Shown: piece after piece, positions 50,444-61,229 of the stretch
Position numbering within the stretch: position 1 is the stretch's first letter
Layout: each line of letters starts with the position of its first letter
DNA from: an uncultured Pirellulaceae bacterium
GTDB lineage: Bacteria > Planctomycetota > Planctomycetia > Pirellulales > Pirellulaceae
Assembly: GCA_905480235.1 (NCBI GenBank)
Contig: CAJQPP010000025.1
Coordinates: 1-64,000 of the forward strand
DNA length: 64,000 nucleotides
Reading direction: 5' to 3'
Made by a program: the position numbers and the translations under genes
Notes under the pieces: model-generated
Database searches by the model: none
Seen by the model: the letters and a program-made list of their open reading frames with translations, nothing else
Told to the model about the DNA's origin: nothing

Positions 50444-52375
50444 CTATTGCAGCGGCAGTTTCTTGGGTTCTGGAATGGTCTTGGTCCATTTGTAGATGAT
50501 CAAAGGAGCCGTTTTGACATCGACAGTAATTTCCGGAGCCGAGAACCAGCGATAACGATTGACGCGTTGGCGGACGTTAGCATCTTTCCACAACTGCATT
50601 TTCCAGGCGGGTTCAACCTCTTGGCTGCCGACTGTTAATTCGAGCTCCTCAACACTTCCGTTACGGTCAATCAGCAAATTGAGTTTTTCATCGACTTCAG
50701 CGTCTTTGATGCGGTCATCCAAATCGCCTTTTAAGCGCTTTCCATTGACTGCCAGGACTTCGTCCTTCTTTTTCAATCCGGCTTCGCTGGCGGGGGAAGA
50801 TTCTTCCTCTAACCCGATCCAAGGTTCCAGTTTGATCTTGGGCAGCAATGATTTATCGGCATTCTCTGGCAAAGTATCCCCGACTTGCATGGCCAGCCAA
50901 TCTGCTACGGTCTGGAAATCGAGTTCGTCGGTCGAGTCAATAAATGACGTGAACCACGGGGTGAGATCCTGTTTGGCCAGTTCGCTGCAAACGCTACGAA
51001 AATCCGCTGGCAAGTAACCCGTTTCTGCGTATTGCTCGTACATCACTCGCATTGCGTCATCGAGGCTTTTTTGTCCTGCCGAGGCAGCTCGAATTTCCAT
51101 ATCGAGAAGGAACCCTGCCACAGCTCCCTTGCTGTAATAACTGACTTGCGTATCCCGAGAGTTTTCTTCCGGGCGATAAAACTTGATCCAAGCGTCATGC
51201 GAGCTATCTCGTAGACTTTGTACCTTTCGTCCTTCTCGTCTTTGCACGCCCCGAATTTGGCGGGCCAGTATTTTTACGAATTCCTTGGGTTCCAATAAAC
51301 CGCAACGTACGAGCAACAGGTCTTCGTAATAACTGGTGATTCCCTCGGCCACCCATAAGCTGGGCGTATAGGCTTCGACCTCATAGTCGTATTGGACCAA
51401 GCTGCGAGGTCTTAACCGTCGAATATTCCAGGTATGAAAAAATTCGTGACTACACAGACTCAGCCAGTTGCGATAACTGCCTGGTCGTCTCATGGATCGT
51501 TGACCGGTCATCATGAGGCAGCAATGGTCATGTTCCAAACCGCCCCCGCTATCGTTTAGGACATTCAAAAAGTAGTACCGGTCGTAGGGAACGCAGCCCC
51601 AAAAATCGTGATGGGCGGCAACCATTTTTTTCAAGTCGGCCGTCGCCTTTTCGCCATCCCAGTTTCCTTCGTCATTGACGTTGACCAGATAGTGAGGAAC
51701 ACCCGCTACCTCAAATGGATAGACCTCCACTAACCCTGCAACGAGCGGGCTGTCTACCAGCTCGTCAAAATTTTGGGCGACGTAGTGATTGGGATCATCA
51801 TCGATGGTGTGCATGCTTGAGGAAGATCCCGTCCATGCGTCGGGCAGGTCCAATTGAATTTTGTGAGGGTAACCGACTTGCTCGGGGATGGTCAAAAAAG
51901 TAGCCGCTCCGTTGAGCACGCAATAAGTATTGTCGGCAAAATTTGTGCGAACTGAGGCGTCCTTGCAAAACAGCCGATACGTCACCTGGAAAACATCGTG
52001 TGATCCGTTAGAAACCGTCCAGCGATTTTTTCTTGTTTTAATCATCGGCAGTGTTTCATCGCCGGCGGTGGCTGTGATGCGGTCGATGTGCTTGGCGTAC
52101 TCGCGAACAAGATAAGAGCCGGGTGTCCAAGTCGCCATCATTAACTCGGTTTCTGGACCGGTGGCGTGGACCGTCATGGTGACCGTGACGTAGTGGTTAT
52201 CTACGTCATTCAAATCGACTTGGTAAGCCGGTCCCTCTGGCAAAGCTGTGGGTGGTGCTTCTTGGGCCGAGAGGCTGGCAGTTGAGAATAAAGAAACTAA
52301 GCCGATAACCGATAAGAGCTTTAACGCGCAGTGCATTTTGAATTTGTCAAAAGTTGAATTCGCTAAGGGTTTCAT
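50444..52375 (-). CDS. M61 family metallopeptidase with PDZ domain
   Basis: CSHEFFHTWNIRRLRP; LWVAEGITSYYEDLLL; GLEEESSPASEAGLKKKDEVLAVNG PDZ; signal peptide. Confidence 0.93.
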   Translation of the reverse strand: MKPLANSTFDKFKMHCALKLLSVIGLVSLFSTASLSAQEAPPTALPEGPAYQVDLNDVDNHYVTVTMTVHATGPETELMMATWTPGSYLVREYAKHIDRITATAGDETLPMIKTRKNRWTVSNGSHDVFQVTYRLFCKDASVRTNFADNTYCVLNGAATFLTIPEQVGYPHKIQLDLPDAWTGSSSSMHTIDDDPNHYVAQNFDELVDSPLVAGLVEVYPFEVAGVPHYLVNVNDEGNWDGEKATADLKKMVAAHHDFWGCVPYDRYYFLNVLNDSGGGLEHDHCCLMMTGQRSMRRPGSYRNWLSLCSHEFFHTWNIRRLRPRSLVQYDYEVEAYTPSLWVAEGITSYYEDLLLVRCGLLEPKEFVKILARQIRGVQRREGRKVQSLRDSSHDAWIKFYRPEENSRDTQVSYYSKGAVAGFLLDMEIRAASAGQKSLDDAMRVMYEQYAETGYLPADFRSVCSELAKQDLTPWFTSFIDSTDELDFQTVADWLAMQVGDTLPENADKSLLPKIKLEPWIGLEEESSPASEAGLKKKDEVLAVNGKRLKGDLDDRIKDAEVDEKLNLLIDRNGSVEELELTVGSQEVEPAWKMQLWKDANVRQRVNRYRWFSAPEITVDVKTAPLIIYKWTKTIPEPKKLPLQ

Positions 52376-52539
52376 AGGAGACCTCATTTTACCATGAGCC
52401 GGGGGTTGGCTGCGAGAAATTGGGGGTTCTGGTCCCTGAATTCGTGGTCCGACAGGAATCCCCGGCTTCCACGATTGCCCCACGCCTGCGTTTGGTAACA
52501 ATGACACCAGATTTAACGTCTTGGTGAGAGGTTTTTGCA

Positions 52540-53838
52540 TTGAATCGTCCATTGAATCGGATCGCGATATTGTTGCTGGTTGCCGCGTCTAGTTTGCTGA
52601 CGCCGGAATTTTTACCGGCCCAAATTGACGTCGAGGCCATTCAGGCCCGCGGTCTTATAGTATCTCAAAGTCCCCACCTGACTCTCATTACCGACGTGCG
52701 GGACCGCGCCGATGTGGCAGAATTCAATGATGTATTTGAATCCGCCATCCAGCAGTGGTGTCGTTATTTTCAGGTTCCGCAAGAAGCGGTCAAAGATTGG
52801 CACCTCACCGGTTGCATCATTCGAGACCCAAATCAGACGCAGGTGTTTGCTGACGCGGGGTTGTTTCCGGACAACTTGCCGCCTTTTCCGGCAGGCTATC
52901 AACAGGGCTCCATGTTCTGGGTCTTCCTGCAGGATGGTGATTACTACACCCGGCATTTATTAATTCACGAAGGCACGCATGCTTTTATGGAAAAGTTCCT
53001 CGGAGGTTATGGCGCTCCATGGTATTCCGAGGGGATTGCTGAGTTACTAGGACTTCATCGTTGGCAAGATCAACAACTGAGCATCAAACACCAAGTCAAA
53101 ACCAGTGACGAAGTTCCTTTTTGGGGTCGGGTGAAATTGATCCGCAAAGCTCACGAAGCGGACCAGGGAAAAACCCTCAACGAGGTTTTGGAAATGGAGA
53201 ATCGGAGTTTTCGAAAAGTGGACGCCTATGGCTGGGCATGGGCCGTCTGTCAGTTTCTAGATCAACATCCGGAATATCAAAAACGATTTCGAAAACTACC
53301 TGCGATCGCTAATTTGCGACCCTCGGAATTTAACCAAAAATTTCGTGAAGTGATGGGAGAGCAATGGCCTGAAGCGGCTCAGGAATGGTTGAATCTCGTT
53401 ACGGAAATGGAATATGGTTACGACGTGGCGGGCGCGACACCGATTCCCCTTTCCAGTACTGCGACGACAGAGGGAGGGACACGATTTGACTTGGCAGTCA
53501 ACCGTGGCTGGCAAGAAACAGGTATCCTGGTAGAGCCAAGCGACCGGTTTCGGGTCACGGCTGACGGCATGTATCGCGTCAAGTTGGATGACCAAGCCTG
53601 GCCCTGCGACGCGGGTGGAATCACCCTCGAATATTACGCCGGCCGACCTCTAGGACGTCTAATTGCCGCAATTCGAACACCCGAGAACGATTTTCTCAAA
53701 ATCATGGACGTGGGGCTCGCACGGGAGATCACTTGCGATTCCAAAGGGCAGCTTTTATTCCGCATAAACGAGTCTCCTGCCGCTTGGGCCGACAATCAGG
53801 GTCAATTGAAAGTAATTGTCCAAACGCTTTCAGATTGA
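52540..53838 (+). CDS. Secreted putative metallopeptidase (DUF1570-like gluzincin)
   Basis: LLIHEGTHAFMEKFLGGYGAPWYSEGIAELLGLH (HExxH plus downstream Glu); signal peptide. Confidence 0.75.
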   Translation: MNRPLNRIAILLLVAASSLLTPEFLPAQIDVEAIQARGLIVSQSPHLTLITDVRDRADVAEFNDVFESAIQQWCRYFQVPQEAVKDWHLTGCIIRDPNQTQVFADAGLFPDNLPPFPAGYQQGSMFWVFLQDGDYYTRHLLIHEGTHAFMEKFLGGYGAPWYSEGIAELLGLHRWQDQQLSIKHQVKTSDEVPFWGRVKLIRKAHEADQGKTLNEVLEMENRSFRKVDAYGWAWAVCQFLDQHPEYQKRFRKLPAIANLRPSEFNQKFREVMGEQWPEAAQEWLNLVTEMEYGYDVAGATPIPLSSTATTEGGTRFDLAVNRGWQETGILVEPSDRFRVTADGMYRVKLDDQAWPCDAGGITLEYYAGRPLGRLIAAIRTPENDFLKIMDVGLAREITCDSKGQLLFRINESPAAWADNQGQLKVIVQTLSD

Positions 53839-54009
53839 CGAAACCCTACTGCATTGACCACAATACGCCTCGCAGGGCGAAGGTGATAGAGTCGAGACGG
53901 GGCGGATTTCAAAAGCCCGACCCATCCCACTGTCGAGTTACCTCTGCGGGGCCATACCTGATGGCCTGTGAAATTTCCATCGGGATCCATACCACACGTT
54001 GAGGCACGA

Positions 54010-55260
54010 ATGAACTTCTTGAACTCTCTCGATCCAGAATTGAATGCTCACATCATCTCGGAATCCCAGCGGCAGCAGGATGGCCTGGAGATGATCGCCA
54101 GTGAAAACTACACCAGCCCCGCCGTGATGGAAGCGGCCGGAAGTATCCTCACGAACAAATATGCGGAGGGCTATCCCGGTCGTCGTTATTACGGCGGTTG
54201 CGAGTTTGTCGATGAGATCGAAGACTTGGCTCGGGATCGAGCTACTGAGTTGTTCGGTGCCGAATTCGCCAACGTCCAACCCCATTCCGGGTCCCAAGCC
54301 AATCAGGCGGTTTATTTGACGCTGGTAGAACCAGGCGATGCCATTCTCGGCTTCGATCTGGCGCATGGCGGCCATCTGACCCACGGCATGCACCTTAATC
54401 TGTCCGGCAAGCTATACAATTTTCAACACTATGGCGTGACCGAAGATACGAACACCATCGATTTCGACCAGGTAGCGCGGCTCGCCAAAGAACACAAACC
54501 CAAATTGATCGTCGCCGGAGCGAGTGCTTACCCTCGTGAGATTGATCACGTCAAGTTTCGCGAGATATGTGATGAGGTGGGCGCCACATTGTTCGTTGAC
54601 ATGTCACACTACGCGGGCTTGGTTGCCGGTGGTCAGCATAACAATCCTGTGGAGGTTGCCGATTTCGTAACCACGACGACCCATAAGACGTTGCGGGGTC
54701 CTCGTGGAGGATTGATTCTGTGCAAGAAAGCCGCCGCCAAGAATATTAACCGGTCGGTATTTCCCGGCATGCAAGGTGGGCCGCTGATGCACGTCATCGC
54801 TGGCAAGGCAGTCTGCTTCCATGAAGCATTGCAACCCGAGTTTCGCACCTATGCCAAACAAGTGGTGGACAATGCCAAAGCTCTGTCCGAAGAATTGATG
54901 CGCGGAGGACTGCGGTTATTGAGCGGTGGAACCGATAACCACTTGATGCTGGTCGATGTTACTGCGGTTGGATCAACCGGTAAGATCGCGGAAAAATCGC
55001 TAGAAGCTTGCGGCGTCACGGTCAATATGAACATGATCCCCTACGACAAACGAAAGCCCATGGATCCCAGTGGTATCCGCATTGGGACTCCTGCGTTGAC
55101 GACACGAGGCATGGGCGTTGGACAAATGCGAGATATCGGGGAGTGGATTGTAGCCGCGGTAAAAGACCCCGATAATGAGCAAAAATTAGAGAGCATTCGA
55201 GGCCAAGTCTCGGATCTTTGCTCGCAATTCCCAGTGCCCGCCGCAGCAATCACCGTCTAG
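54010..55260 (+). CDS. glyA: Serine hydroxymethyltransferase
   Basis: [58 protein letters not shown]. Confidence 0.98.
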   Translation: MNFLNSLDPELNAHIISESQRQQDGLEMIASENYTSPAVMEAAGSILTNKYAEGYPGRRYYGGCEFVDEIEDLARDRATELFGAEFANVQPHSGSQANQAVYLTLVEPGDAILGFDLAHGGHLTHGMHLNLSGKLYNFQHYGVTEDTNTIDFDQVARLAKEHKPKLIVAGASAYPREIDHVKFREICDEVGATLFVDMSHYAGLVAGGQHNNPVEVADFVTTTTHKTLRGPRGGLILCKKAAAKNINRSVFPGMQGGPLMHVIAGKAVCFHEALQPEFRTYAKQVVDNAKALSEELMRGGLRLLSGGTDNHLMLVDVTAVGSTGKIAEKSLEACGVTVNMNMIPYDKRKPMDPSGIRIGTPALTTRGMGVGQMRDIGEWIVAAVKDPDNEQKLESIRGQVSDLCSQFPVPAAAITV

Positions 55261-55275
55261 ACGAAAAAGGAAACG

Positions 55276-55473
55276 ATGCAAAAGCGATTAGAAGGATTGC
55301 TACGGGATACTTGGTGGCTTTGGTTGGCGTTTATCGTGATCGCCATCGTTATGTCCATTCTGGTCAGCTTAGTATTTTTGGTGACGTTCCCAATATTGGT
55401 CGTCTCATTCTTTTACTACGCAGGTATTCGTTACGACGACGACGGAAACCACAAAGAAAGTGGGCCTGCTTAG
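55276..55473 (+). CDS. Small membrane protein
   Basis: MQKRLEGLLRDTWWLWLAFIVIAIVMSILVSLVFLVTFPILVVSFFYYAGIRYDDDG, AAGGAAACG upstream. Confidence 0.65.
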   Translation: MQKRLEGLLRDTWWLWLAFIVIAIVMSILVSLVFLVTFPILVVSFFYYAGIRYDDDGNHKESGPA

Positions 55474-55517
55474 CAGGCCTGCTCGGCAGCCAAAATTAGT
55501 GACCCGCCCAAAGCTGG

Positions 55518-55955
55518 TTACGGCGTCTCGCGGTCGCACTCGGCACCGATCAATCGGCACCAATCCCATTCGCTGCTGGCCCAAGTCATTGCGGCCAGAG
55601 TCAGTAATAGAATTAGCGAAGCGATGGAAAAAGGGTGCACGCGTGGAGGTTCGTGTGGCAACGTTAAAACATGAACGTTGTTTTGCGATCGCATAGGCAC
55701 TTGTTGCCACCCCTCAGGCGTTTTCTGCCAAGTGTGATTGGCATCTGCCGGAATTTCCTGTTGGTACAAACGATAAGCGGCCAAGCGAGCCGGAACGATG
55801 CTTTTTTTTCGTGAGGCGGACGAAAATATCGTCGTAGGAGATCCATCTCGGTTTTGAACGGTGTCGTTCTCTTGCGCCGTGCCGACGGATGGAAGGCTCC
55901 AACCAAGGACGATGGTGGTGATGAGTAAAACAGCAATTTGAAAAGAAGTATTCAT
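55518..55955 (-). CDS. Hypothetical secreted/membrane protein
   Basis: Start MNTSFQIAVLLITTIVLGWSLPSVGTAQ; C-terminal TM. Confidence 0.6.
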   Translation of the reverse strand: MNTSFQIAVLLITTIVLGWSLPSVGTAQENDTVQNRDGSPTTIFSSASRKKSIVPARLAAYRLYQQEIPADANHTWQKTPEGWQQVPMRSQNNVHVLTLPHEPPRVHPFSIASLILLLTLAAMTWASSEWDWCRLIGAECDRETP

Positions 55956-56211
55956 CGGCTGAGCTTTTGAATCGGTACGATTTGAATTATTCATGCCAAA
56001 CGAATAATGCAAAAGCTATGCCAATGTCACGTGTGCGGTCTGTCATGGTTATCCGGCCTGATTTGCGTGCCGCAGACGCTTTCTTGGATAAAAATCGCAA
56101 CAGTCCTTATTTTGGTGTCGCAATTGGTCAACATCCGCTGCAGGCTCGATAATGTAAGAAGGTGGCGTCATGTCACTAACCCTGTGATTGATTGCCAACG
56201 GAAAATCAGAC

Positions 56212-56775
56212 ATGAGCTCTCAACAAACAAAACGTAACCGGCGCTTGTTTCGCCAGGCCGAAGGCTTTCTTGAGTTGGCGACACTTTTCGATGATCGGTT
56301 TCCGTTGAGCGTGGAAGGTAAATCTAATTTGGCAGAGCAGTGCCTCGCCACGTTGGCGCAAATCCAAGAGGCCGGGATGCGGGAATTTCGAGTTTTCTAT
56401 CTCAAAGGCCAGGCCTTGCGGCTGGCAGAGCGGTACTCCGAAGCGATCGATGCACTCGAACGTGCTTTCGAACTTGATTCCTCCAACATTCACACCTGTC
56501 TCGCTCTGGCGTGGTGCTTTAAACGGTGTGACCAAATCACCTTAGCGGTGGACACCATGCACGAAGCTCTGTCGATTGATCAAGAAAGCGGAATTGTGCA
56601 GTACAACTTGGCCTGTTATCTGGCCCTGTTAAACAAACCGGAAACGTCCTTGATCCACTTGGCCAGAGCGATCCAAATTGACTCGCAGTACCGAGAGCTT
56701 GCGCAAGAGGAATCAGATTTTGATCTGATACGGGATGATCCGGATTTTCAGGCGAAAACGGCTGCCGCACTTTAG
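56212..56775 (+). CDS. TPR repeat protein
   Basis: QALRLAERYSEAIDALERAFELDSSNIHTCLALAWCFKRCDQITLAVDTMHEALSIDQESGIVQYNLACYLALL. Confidence 0.85.
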   Translation: MSSQQTKRNRRLFRQAEGFLELATLFDDRFPLSVEGKSNLAEQCLATLAQIQEAGMREFRVFYLKGQALRLAERYSEAIDALERAFELDSSNIHTCLALAWCFKRCDQITLAVDTMHEALSIDQESGIVQYNLACYLALLNKPETSLIHLARAIQIDSQYRELAQEESDFDLIRDDPDFQAKTAAAL

Positions 56776-56887
56776 AGAATTTCGATCGGCTGCTTCGCAA
56801 TGCGTCTTAAATAAGCCAAGCCGCTTTTCCGGCGGGCATTTTTCACCGATACTTGGGGATTCCCAATACCCTCAACGCGTGATCACC

Positions 56888-57364
56888 ATGATGAAATTTC
56901 TCCCCATCTGTCTGTTTGTATTGACCTTGCCGTTCCTTAATCGAGTTCCGATTTCGCATCCGGTAACACCGATTCAAGAAGAAACGCCAGCGGCAGATCC
57001 TTTCCAACCGGTCGACAATATGCACCATTTTATGGAGTATATTTCGGAACCCAGTTACAAGGGATTAAAGGCTGCGTTGGCAACGCAACCGAAAGGTCGC
57101 AAAGGCTGGAGCCCAATCAAGAGTGGCGCCTTGATTCTGGCAGAGACCAGCGCTTTAGTAGCGGAACGCGTTCCCGAAGGAGCGGACGCGGAAAAGACCA
57201 AGCAATGGAAACAAATATCCCTGGATGTTTATAACGCGGGCAAGGCCCTATATGGTTCCGTGGGCGATTATGAACAAGCGAAAAAGCACTACAGCGTCAT
57301 GATCGATAACTGTAACCGCTGTCATCAGACATTTGCCGATGGTAAGTACCAGCTAACAAAGTAA
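56888..57364 (+). CDS. Cytochrome c-like secreted protein
   Basis: Signal peptide MMKFLPICLFVLTLPFLN; C-terminal NCNRCHQTFADGKY (CxxCH). Confidence 0.75.
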   Translation: MMKFLPICLFVLTLPFLNRVPISHPVTPIQEETPAADPFQPVDNMHHFMEYISEPSYKGLKAALATQPKGRKGWSPIKSGALILAETSALVAERVPEGADAEKTKQWKQISLDVYNAGKALYGSVGDYEQAKKHYSVMIDNCNRCHQTFADGKYQLTK

Positions 57365-57381
57365 CGGACCGCTTTGATCGA

Positions 57382-57780
57382 GTGATGTTAGACGCGCCTT
57401 GCAGTAGCGCAGCGAGGATGCGATTCGCCGAACCCGACTCCGGTAAATCCTCGAGCCTGCGAAAAATCCGCGAGCAATCGCGAAAGCAAACGGGATTGAT
57501 CGCATCCGCCTTTCAAACACTTCAACCCGGGGGAACGATGTTGTATTGCGCCTGTAGTTTTGCCCCAGAAGAAAATGAAGCGGTAGTAAATACTCTGTTA
57601 AACCCGTTTGGCGAGCAGGCGGAACTACTGGAAATAGAAATGCCTATTCAGCACTGGCAGCCAGGCTTGGAGCTTTTCGAGGGCCAGACCTTTGATCCCA
57701 CGATTAAACACTGCCGCCGGATCCTTCCCAACGAATGCTTTGACGGGTTCTTTATGGCGAAAATTCGCAAGGCCGATTAA
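57382..57780 (+). pseudogene. C-terminal fragment of an NSUN/RsmB/RsmF-type RNA m5C methyltransferase
   Basis: FDRVMLDAPCSS...SLRKIREQSRKQTGLIASAFQTLQPGGTMLYCACSFAPEENEAVV; the SAM-binding N-terminal part is absent. Confidence 0.75.
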
Positions 57781-57798
57781 TACAGGTGCACAGACTTA

Positions 57799-58332
57799 CT
57801 AACTCTGCTGGCCCAATCGCTGCCGTATAATTTCCAGATGATAGGCAACATGCCCACCCATGATGAACAGGTTGGCGTTGGCGGATACCGGGTAATCCGA
57901 TGCCGTCCCGACATTGGCCAGAGAAGCACTGGTTAATCGTTTAGCGAGCAACACATTGGCGCGACGCAAATTTCCAAATTCGGCTAACAGCTCGCTCATC
58001 GAAACCGCTTCGTAATCCAGGTTTTCCACGTAGGAGATGTGTTCCATGCCAGGATTGGGGGTGGGATCGTTGACAGCGATGCGCAATACGCGGGTCCCAA
58101 AAATTCGCTCACAATCGATCAGGTGACCCATCAGTTGCTTCAACGTCCATGTGTACGGGGGATGAAGTCGACTGTCTTCTCCAGGTGGTAAATCACCCAT
58201 GAGGTCAACCAGTGTGTCGGCCTGTTGAGCAAACGCATTGAGGAAGTCTTGCGGTTGAAACCGGCTCACGTAGGTTTCATAAAATTCACCATAGTCGCCT
58301 GGCGTGGGAGGGCTGAACGGGGTGGTTGGCAT
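57799..58332 (-). CDS. DinB family protein
   Basis: WTLKQLMGHLIDCERIFGTRVLRIA...NLFIMGGHVAYHLEIIRQRL. Confidence 0.88.
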   Translation of the reverse strand: MPTTPFSPPTPGDYGEFYETYVSRFQPQDFLNAFAQQADTLVDLMGDLPPGEDSRLHPPYTWTLKQLMGHLIDCERIFGTRVLRIAVNDPTPNPGMEHISYVENLDYEAVSMSELLAEFGNLRRANVLLAKRLTSASLANVGTASDYPVSANANLFIMGGHVAYHLEIIRQRLGQQS

Positions 58333-58468
58333 ACTGGATTCTCTTCAGGCAATGGGATTTAGCAGGCGGTTATCGAGGAGCTTAAGGCACCAAAGTATTC
58401 GCATCCAATTCACCCCGCAAGTTCATTCCGTCTTAAACGCGTTCACACACCGGCTGGGGAGTGGTGCT

Positions 58469-60313
58469 CTACTGCTCTGGCACAAACGTGACTTCGGCTT
58501 GACCGCGCGACAAGTCCAAAAATCCAATCAACGCGCCATCTGTCCGGCTGACGACAATCGCTCCATCGAGTTCAGGTGGGTAAGATAACGCGGGGTTGAT
58601 GAGCCAGCGGTCGTCCTCGAGCGAATCGATATTGGTGGACGCTAACGGCACTGCAGCGGCTTGGGGGTCGGAAACAATCAAGCAATCCTCTGGCGATTCG
58701 GGGCGCCTCAATTGGTTGACAGGCCATGGTTTCTGATCAATTTTTTGGGGCGATAGCTCATAACAGAAAAGGCTGCCAAAGGGCGCAGCACGTGAAGCAA
58801 TGTAGGGAAACTCTGCGCCAGACATTTCCAACATCGTGGAATCGGCAACGCGTTCCTCAGGTGGCTGCAAATACCGTGGAAGGCCAATCAGCTGACCATT
58901 TTCCAAAAGCACGAGCCAACCTTGTCGTTGTTTTTTCCGAGTGAAGGTGAGGCTTTTTTCTTTCCAGCGGAGAATGGATCGAAATGAATCGGGACGATTT
59001 TTGCCAAGCGGCAACATCTGCTCGCCAATGGCAATCTTGGGGGTCCAGGCCAACCAGTTTTCTTGGTAACTGTCGTTGCAGTCAAATCGATCTCCGGTTC
59101 TTGCTTTGCGCCCTGGTCGGTCAGGCGTTGCGAAACTGACACTGCCTACAGCCAGCGATTGCAGAGAGTCCGTTTTCAGTTGAATGCCGGTAACCCCAAA
59201 ATCGGCGTCGACTCCGATGTTGCTCCAAAATTGAGAATCGACGCGCACCAGTTCTTTGTATGCGGGCTCGATGAAGACTCGCGCTTGAATGGAGGAAGCG
59301 TCGGAGGCCAAACGCGCCGAAACCACATGCCCTACCTTTAGGCCACGGTAGTTGACAGGTACACCCGCCCGCAGGGCCCGTTGTTGGTCACTGGTTAAGA
59401 CCAACTCTAAACCCTCGGCTGAGCGTTTTTTGGCAGGCGGAGCGTACTCCGCACCTTGAAAATGTCGGACCAGCGGTGCTTGCGCTGGGCCGGGGAGAAA
59501 ATCAATGTAGGGTCCGCTGATTAAGGTTGCCAAACCACGAATTTCTGACAGCCCTAATTCGGGCCGCTCGATCCAAAATTGGCTTCCCGAACGGGCCGCA
59601 TTTGCGGCGGCCCCAGATAGCCGTACCGAAACGGTTACGCTGTCCAGTTTTTCCGCCAGTTGAACGGCCGTAACTTCCCCTACCACGATCCCCAGATGAC
59701 GAACGACGGCCCCCGTCGCGATCCCATAGCCATCTTCGAATTGAATACTAATGTCGCTGCCCGTTCCGTCGCGAATGACCGGTGGCGATTCGATACCAAC
59801 GAATTCAAAGCAAGCCTCAGCGGTTTCTTCGCCAGGAATGACCCCCAAGTATTTTGCCCCGACAACGGTATCTAAGCCACTAATTCGGCCCAGGCCTAAC
59901 TGCGGACGTTCGATCCAGAATTGGCTCCCCGTGCGTGCTAAGTCCAGCGCGTTCTGCTGTAATTCAACATGTACCGTGATATTGCTCAAGCCTGTGTTCA
60001 CATCGACGTTCGTAACTTCACCCACATCGATTCCACGAAAATTCAAAGTATCGCCTGCCTTGATCCCATACCCATCTTCAAAAGCGATCGTGATATGGGT
60101 TCCTGTTGATAACCAGGACATGGCCAATAAGACGAGCGCAATGACCAAGCATGCCAGCGTGGCTAACCACATCCAGGTGGCCCCAAAAGTTCTTTTCAAA
60201 AAGGATGTACGGGGTTGGATATGGGCTACCGGAATGGGGCCGCTCCCCGAGTCAGCGGGGCCGTTCCCCGAGTCAGCGGGGCCGGTAATGGGTTCAGTCG
60301 GTTGATCGGTCAT
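58469..60313 (-). CDS. pqiB: PqiB-like protein with three MCE domains
   Basis: One TM then MCE repeats: FEDGYGIKAGDTLNFRGIDVGEVTNVDV; FEDGYGIATGAVVRHLGIVVGEVTAVQL; RALRAGVPVNYRGLKVGHVVSARL. Confidence 0.92.
   Translation of the reverse strand: MTDQPTEPITGPADSGNGPADSGSGPIPVAHIQPRTSFLKRTFGATWMWLATLACLVIALVLLAMSWLSTGTHITIAFEDGYGIKAGDTLNFRGIDVGEVTNVDVNTGLSNITVHVELQQNALDLARTGSQFWIERPQLGLGRISGLDTVVGAKYLGVIPGEETAEACFEFVGIESPPVIRDGTGSDISIQFEDGYGIATGAVVRHLGIVVGEVTAVQLAEKLDSVTVSVRLSGAAANAARSGSQFWIERPELGLSEIRGLATLISGPYIDFLPGPAQAPLVRHFQGAEYAPPAKKRSAEGLELVLTSDQQRALRAGVPVNYRGLKVGHVVSARLASDASSIQARVFIEPAYKELVRVDSQFWSNIGVDADFGVTGIQLKTDSLQSLAVGSVSFATPDRPGRKARTGDRFDCNDSYQENWLAWTPKIAIGEQMLPLGKNRPDSFRSILRWKEKSLTFTRKKQRQGWLVLLENGQLIGLPRYLQPPEERVADSTMLEMSGAEFPYIASRAAPFGSLFCYELSPQKIDQKPWPVNQLRRPESPEDCLIVSDPQAAAVPLASTNIDSLEDDRWLINPALSYPPELDGAIVVSRTDGALIGFLDLSRGQAEVTFVPEQ
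60236..60286. repeat. 21-bp tandem repeat (about 2.4 copies) at the pqiB 5' coding end
   Basis: ggggccgctccccgagtcagc / ggggccgttccccgagtcagc / ggggccggt; encodes the GPADSG(N/S) repeat. Confidence 0.9.
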
Positions 60314-60378
60314 GGTTATTTATTTTGTTTTAAGGGGATCGATGCTGCGCATCGCAGCGTCGCAAATCTGTATTGGAA

Positions 60379-60975
60379 TCAGCGCTCTTCCTCGGTCCAG
60401 ATGAGGTGGGGATCGAAGCAAATGGAGGCAATCATGCTCATGGCCACACATACAACAAAAGCGATGACCGCGGGTCCGAATTGGAATTCAACCAGATTGC
60501 CAAGTTTTACAAGCATCACCAGAAAGGCCAACAGCATGACATCCATCATTGACCACTTACCCGCGTACTCCATTAGTTTATAGGTAATGGACTTGTGCCT
60601 TCGGTGGATCAACGAAAGCCAGCTCAATTCCAACATGGTAAGAATCTTGATCAATGGGAAGACGATAGAAAACAGCAACACTACGAGGCCTACGAACCAG
60701 TCTCCGTGCTGAATTAATTCCAGCGTACCGCCTAAAATACTGGAATGATATTGATGACCCAAGCGTTCAATTTGCAGGACTGGCAAGGTGACTGCGGGGA
60801 AAAAAAGCAGTAGCGCGCCGAGGGCTGCAGCCGCAGTTCGCGCCGCGGATTTTTTGGTGTCGGCATTCGAAGTGATGCGGGATCCGCAGCGCGTGCAGAC
60901 GGCCATGGAGTTGGGCGACATCTCGGGTATTTGATGAATCAAGCCACAACAGTGACAAGCTTTCAGAGATCGCAT
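60379..60975 (-). CDS. pqiA: PqiA-like paraquat-inducible membrane protein (single domain)
   Basis: CHCCGLIHQIP...CTRCGSRI zinc ribbon-like N-terminus; TM segments; MEYAGKWSMMDVMLLAFLVMLVKLG. Confidence 0.93.
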   Translation of the reverse strand: MRSLKACHCCGLIHQIPEMSPNSMAVCTRCGSRITSNADTKKSAARTAAAALGALLLFFPAVTLPVLQIERLGHQYHSSILGGTLELIQHGDWFVGLVVLLFSIVFPLIKILTMLELSWLSLIHRRHKSITYKLMEYAGKWSMMDVMLLAFLVMLVKLGNLVEFQFGPAVIAFVVCVAMSMIASICFDPHLIWTEEER

Positions 60976-61229
60976 TACGTCGGGTGTCCAAAAAAGTCAG
61001 GCTTGATTACCGCGATGACTGTGTCACGAGACACTTGGGTACAGTCGCTTCGTGAACCGAACATAGTCTATCAAACCTGATTATTTTGCTTGAGAAATAT
61101 TTCACAATCGCTAATGGCCGCTCGTGAAAAAATTCACGAGCAGTCGCAAGGTTTTTTGTGCTGCGTTTGAGGGAGGAGTCCCTAGTCTTTAAGTAACTGC
61201 CTTTTTTCGGTTTTCTCGCGAGGTCCCTA

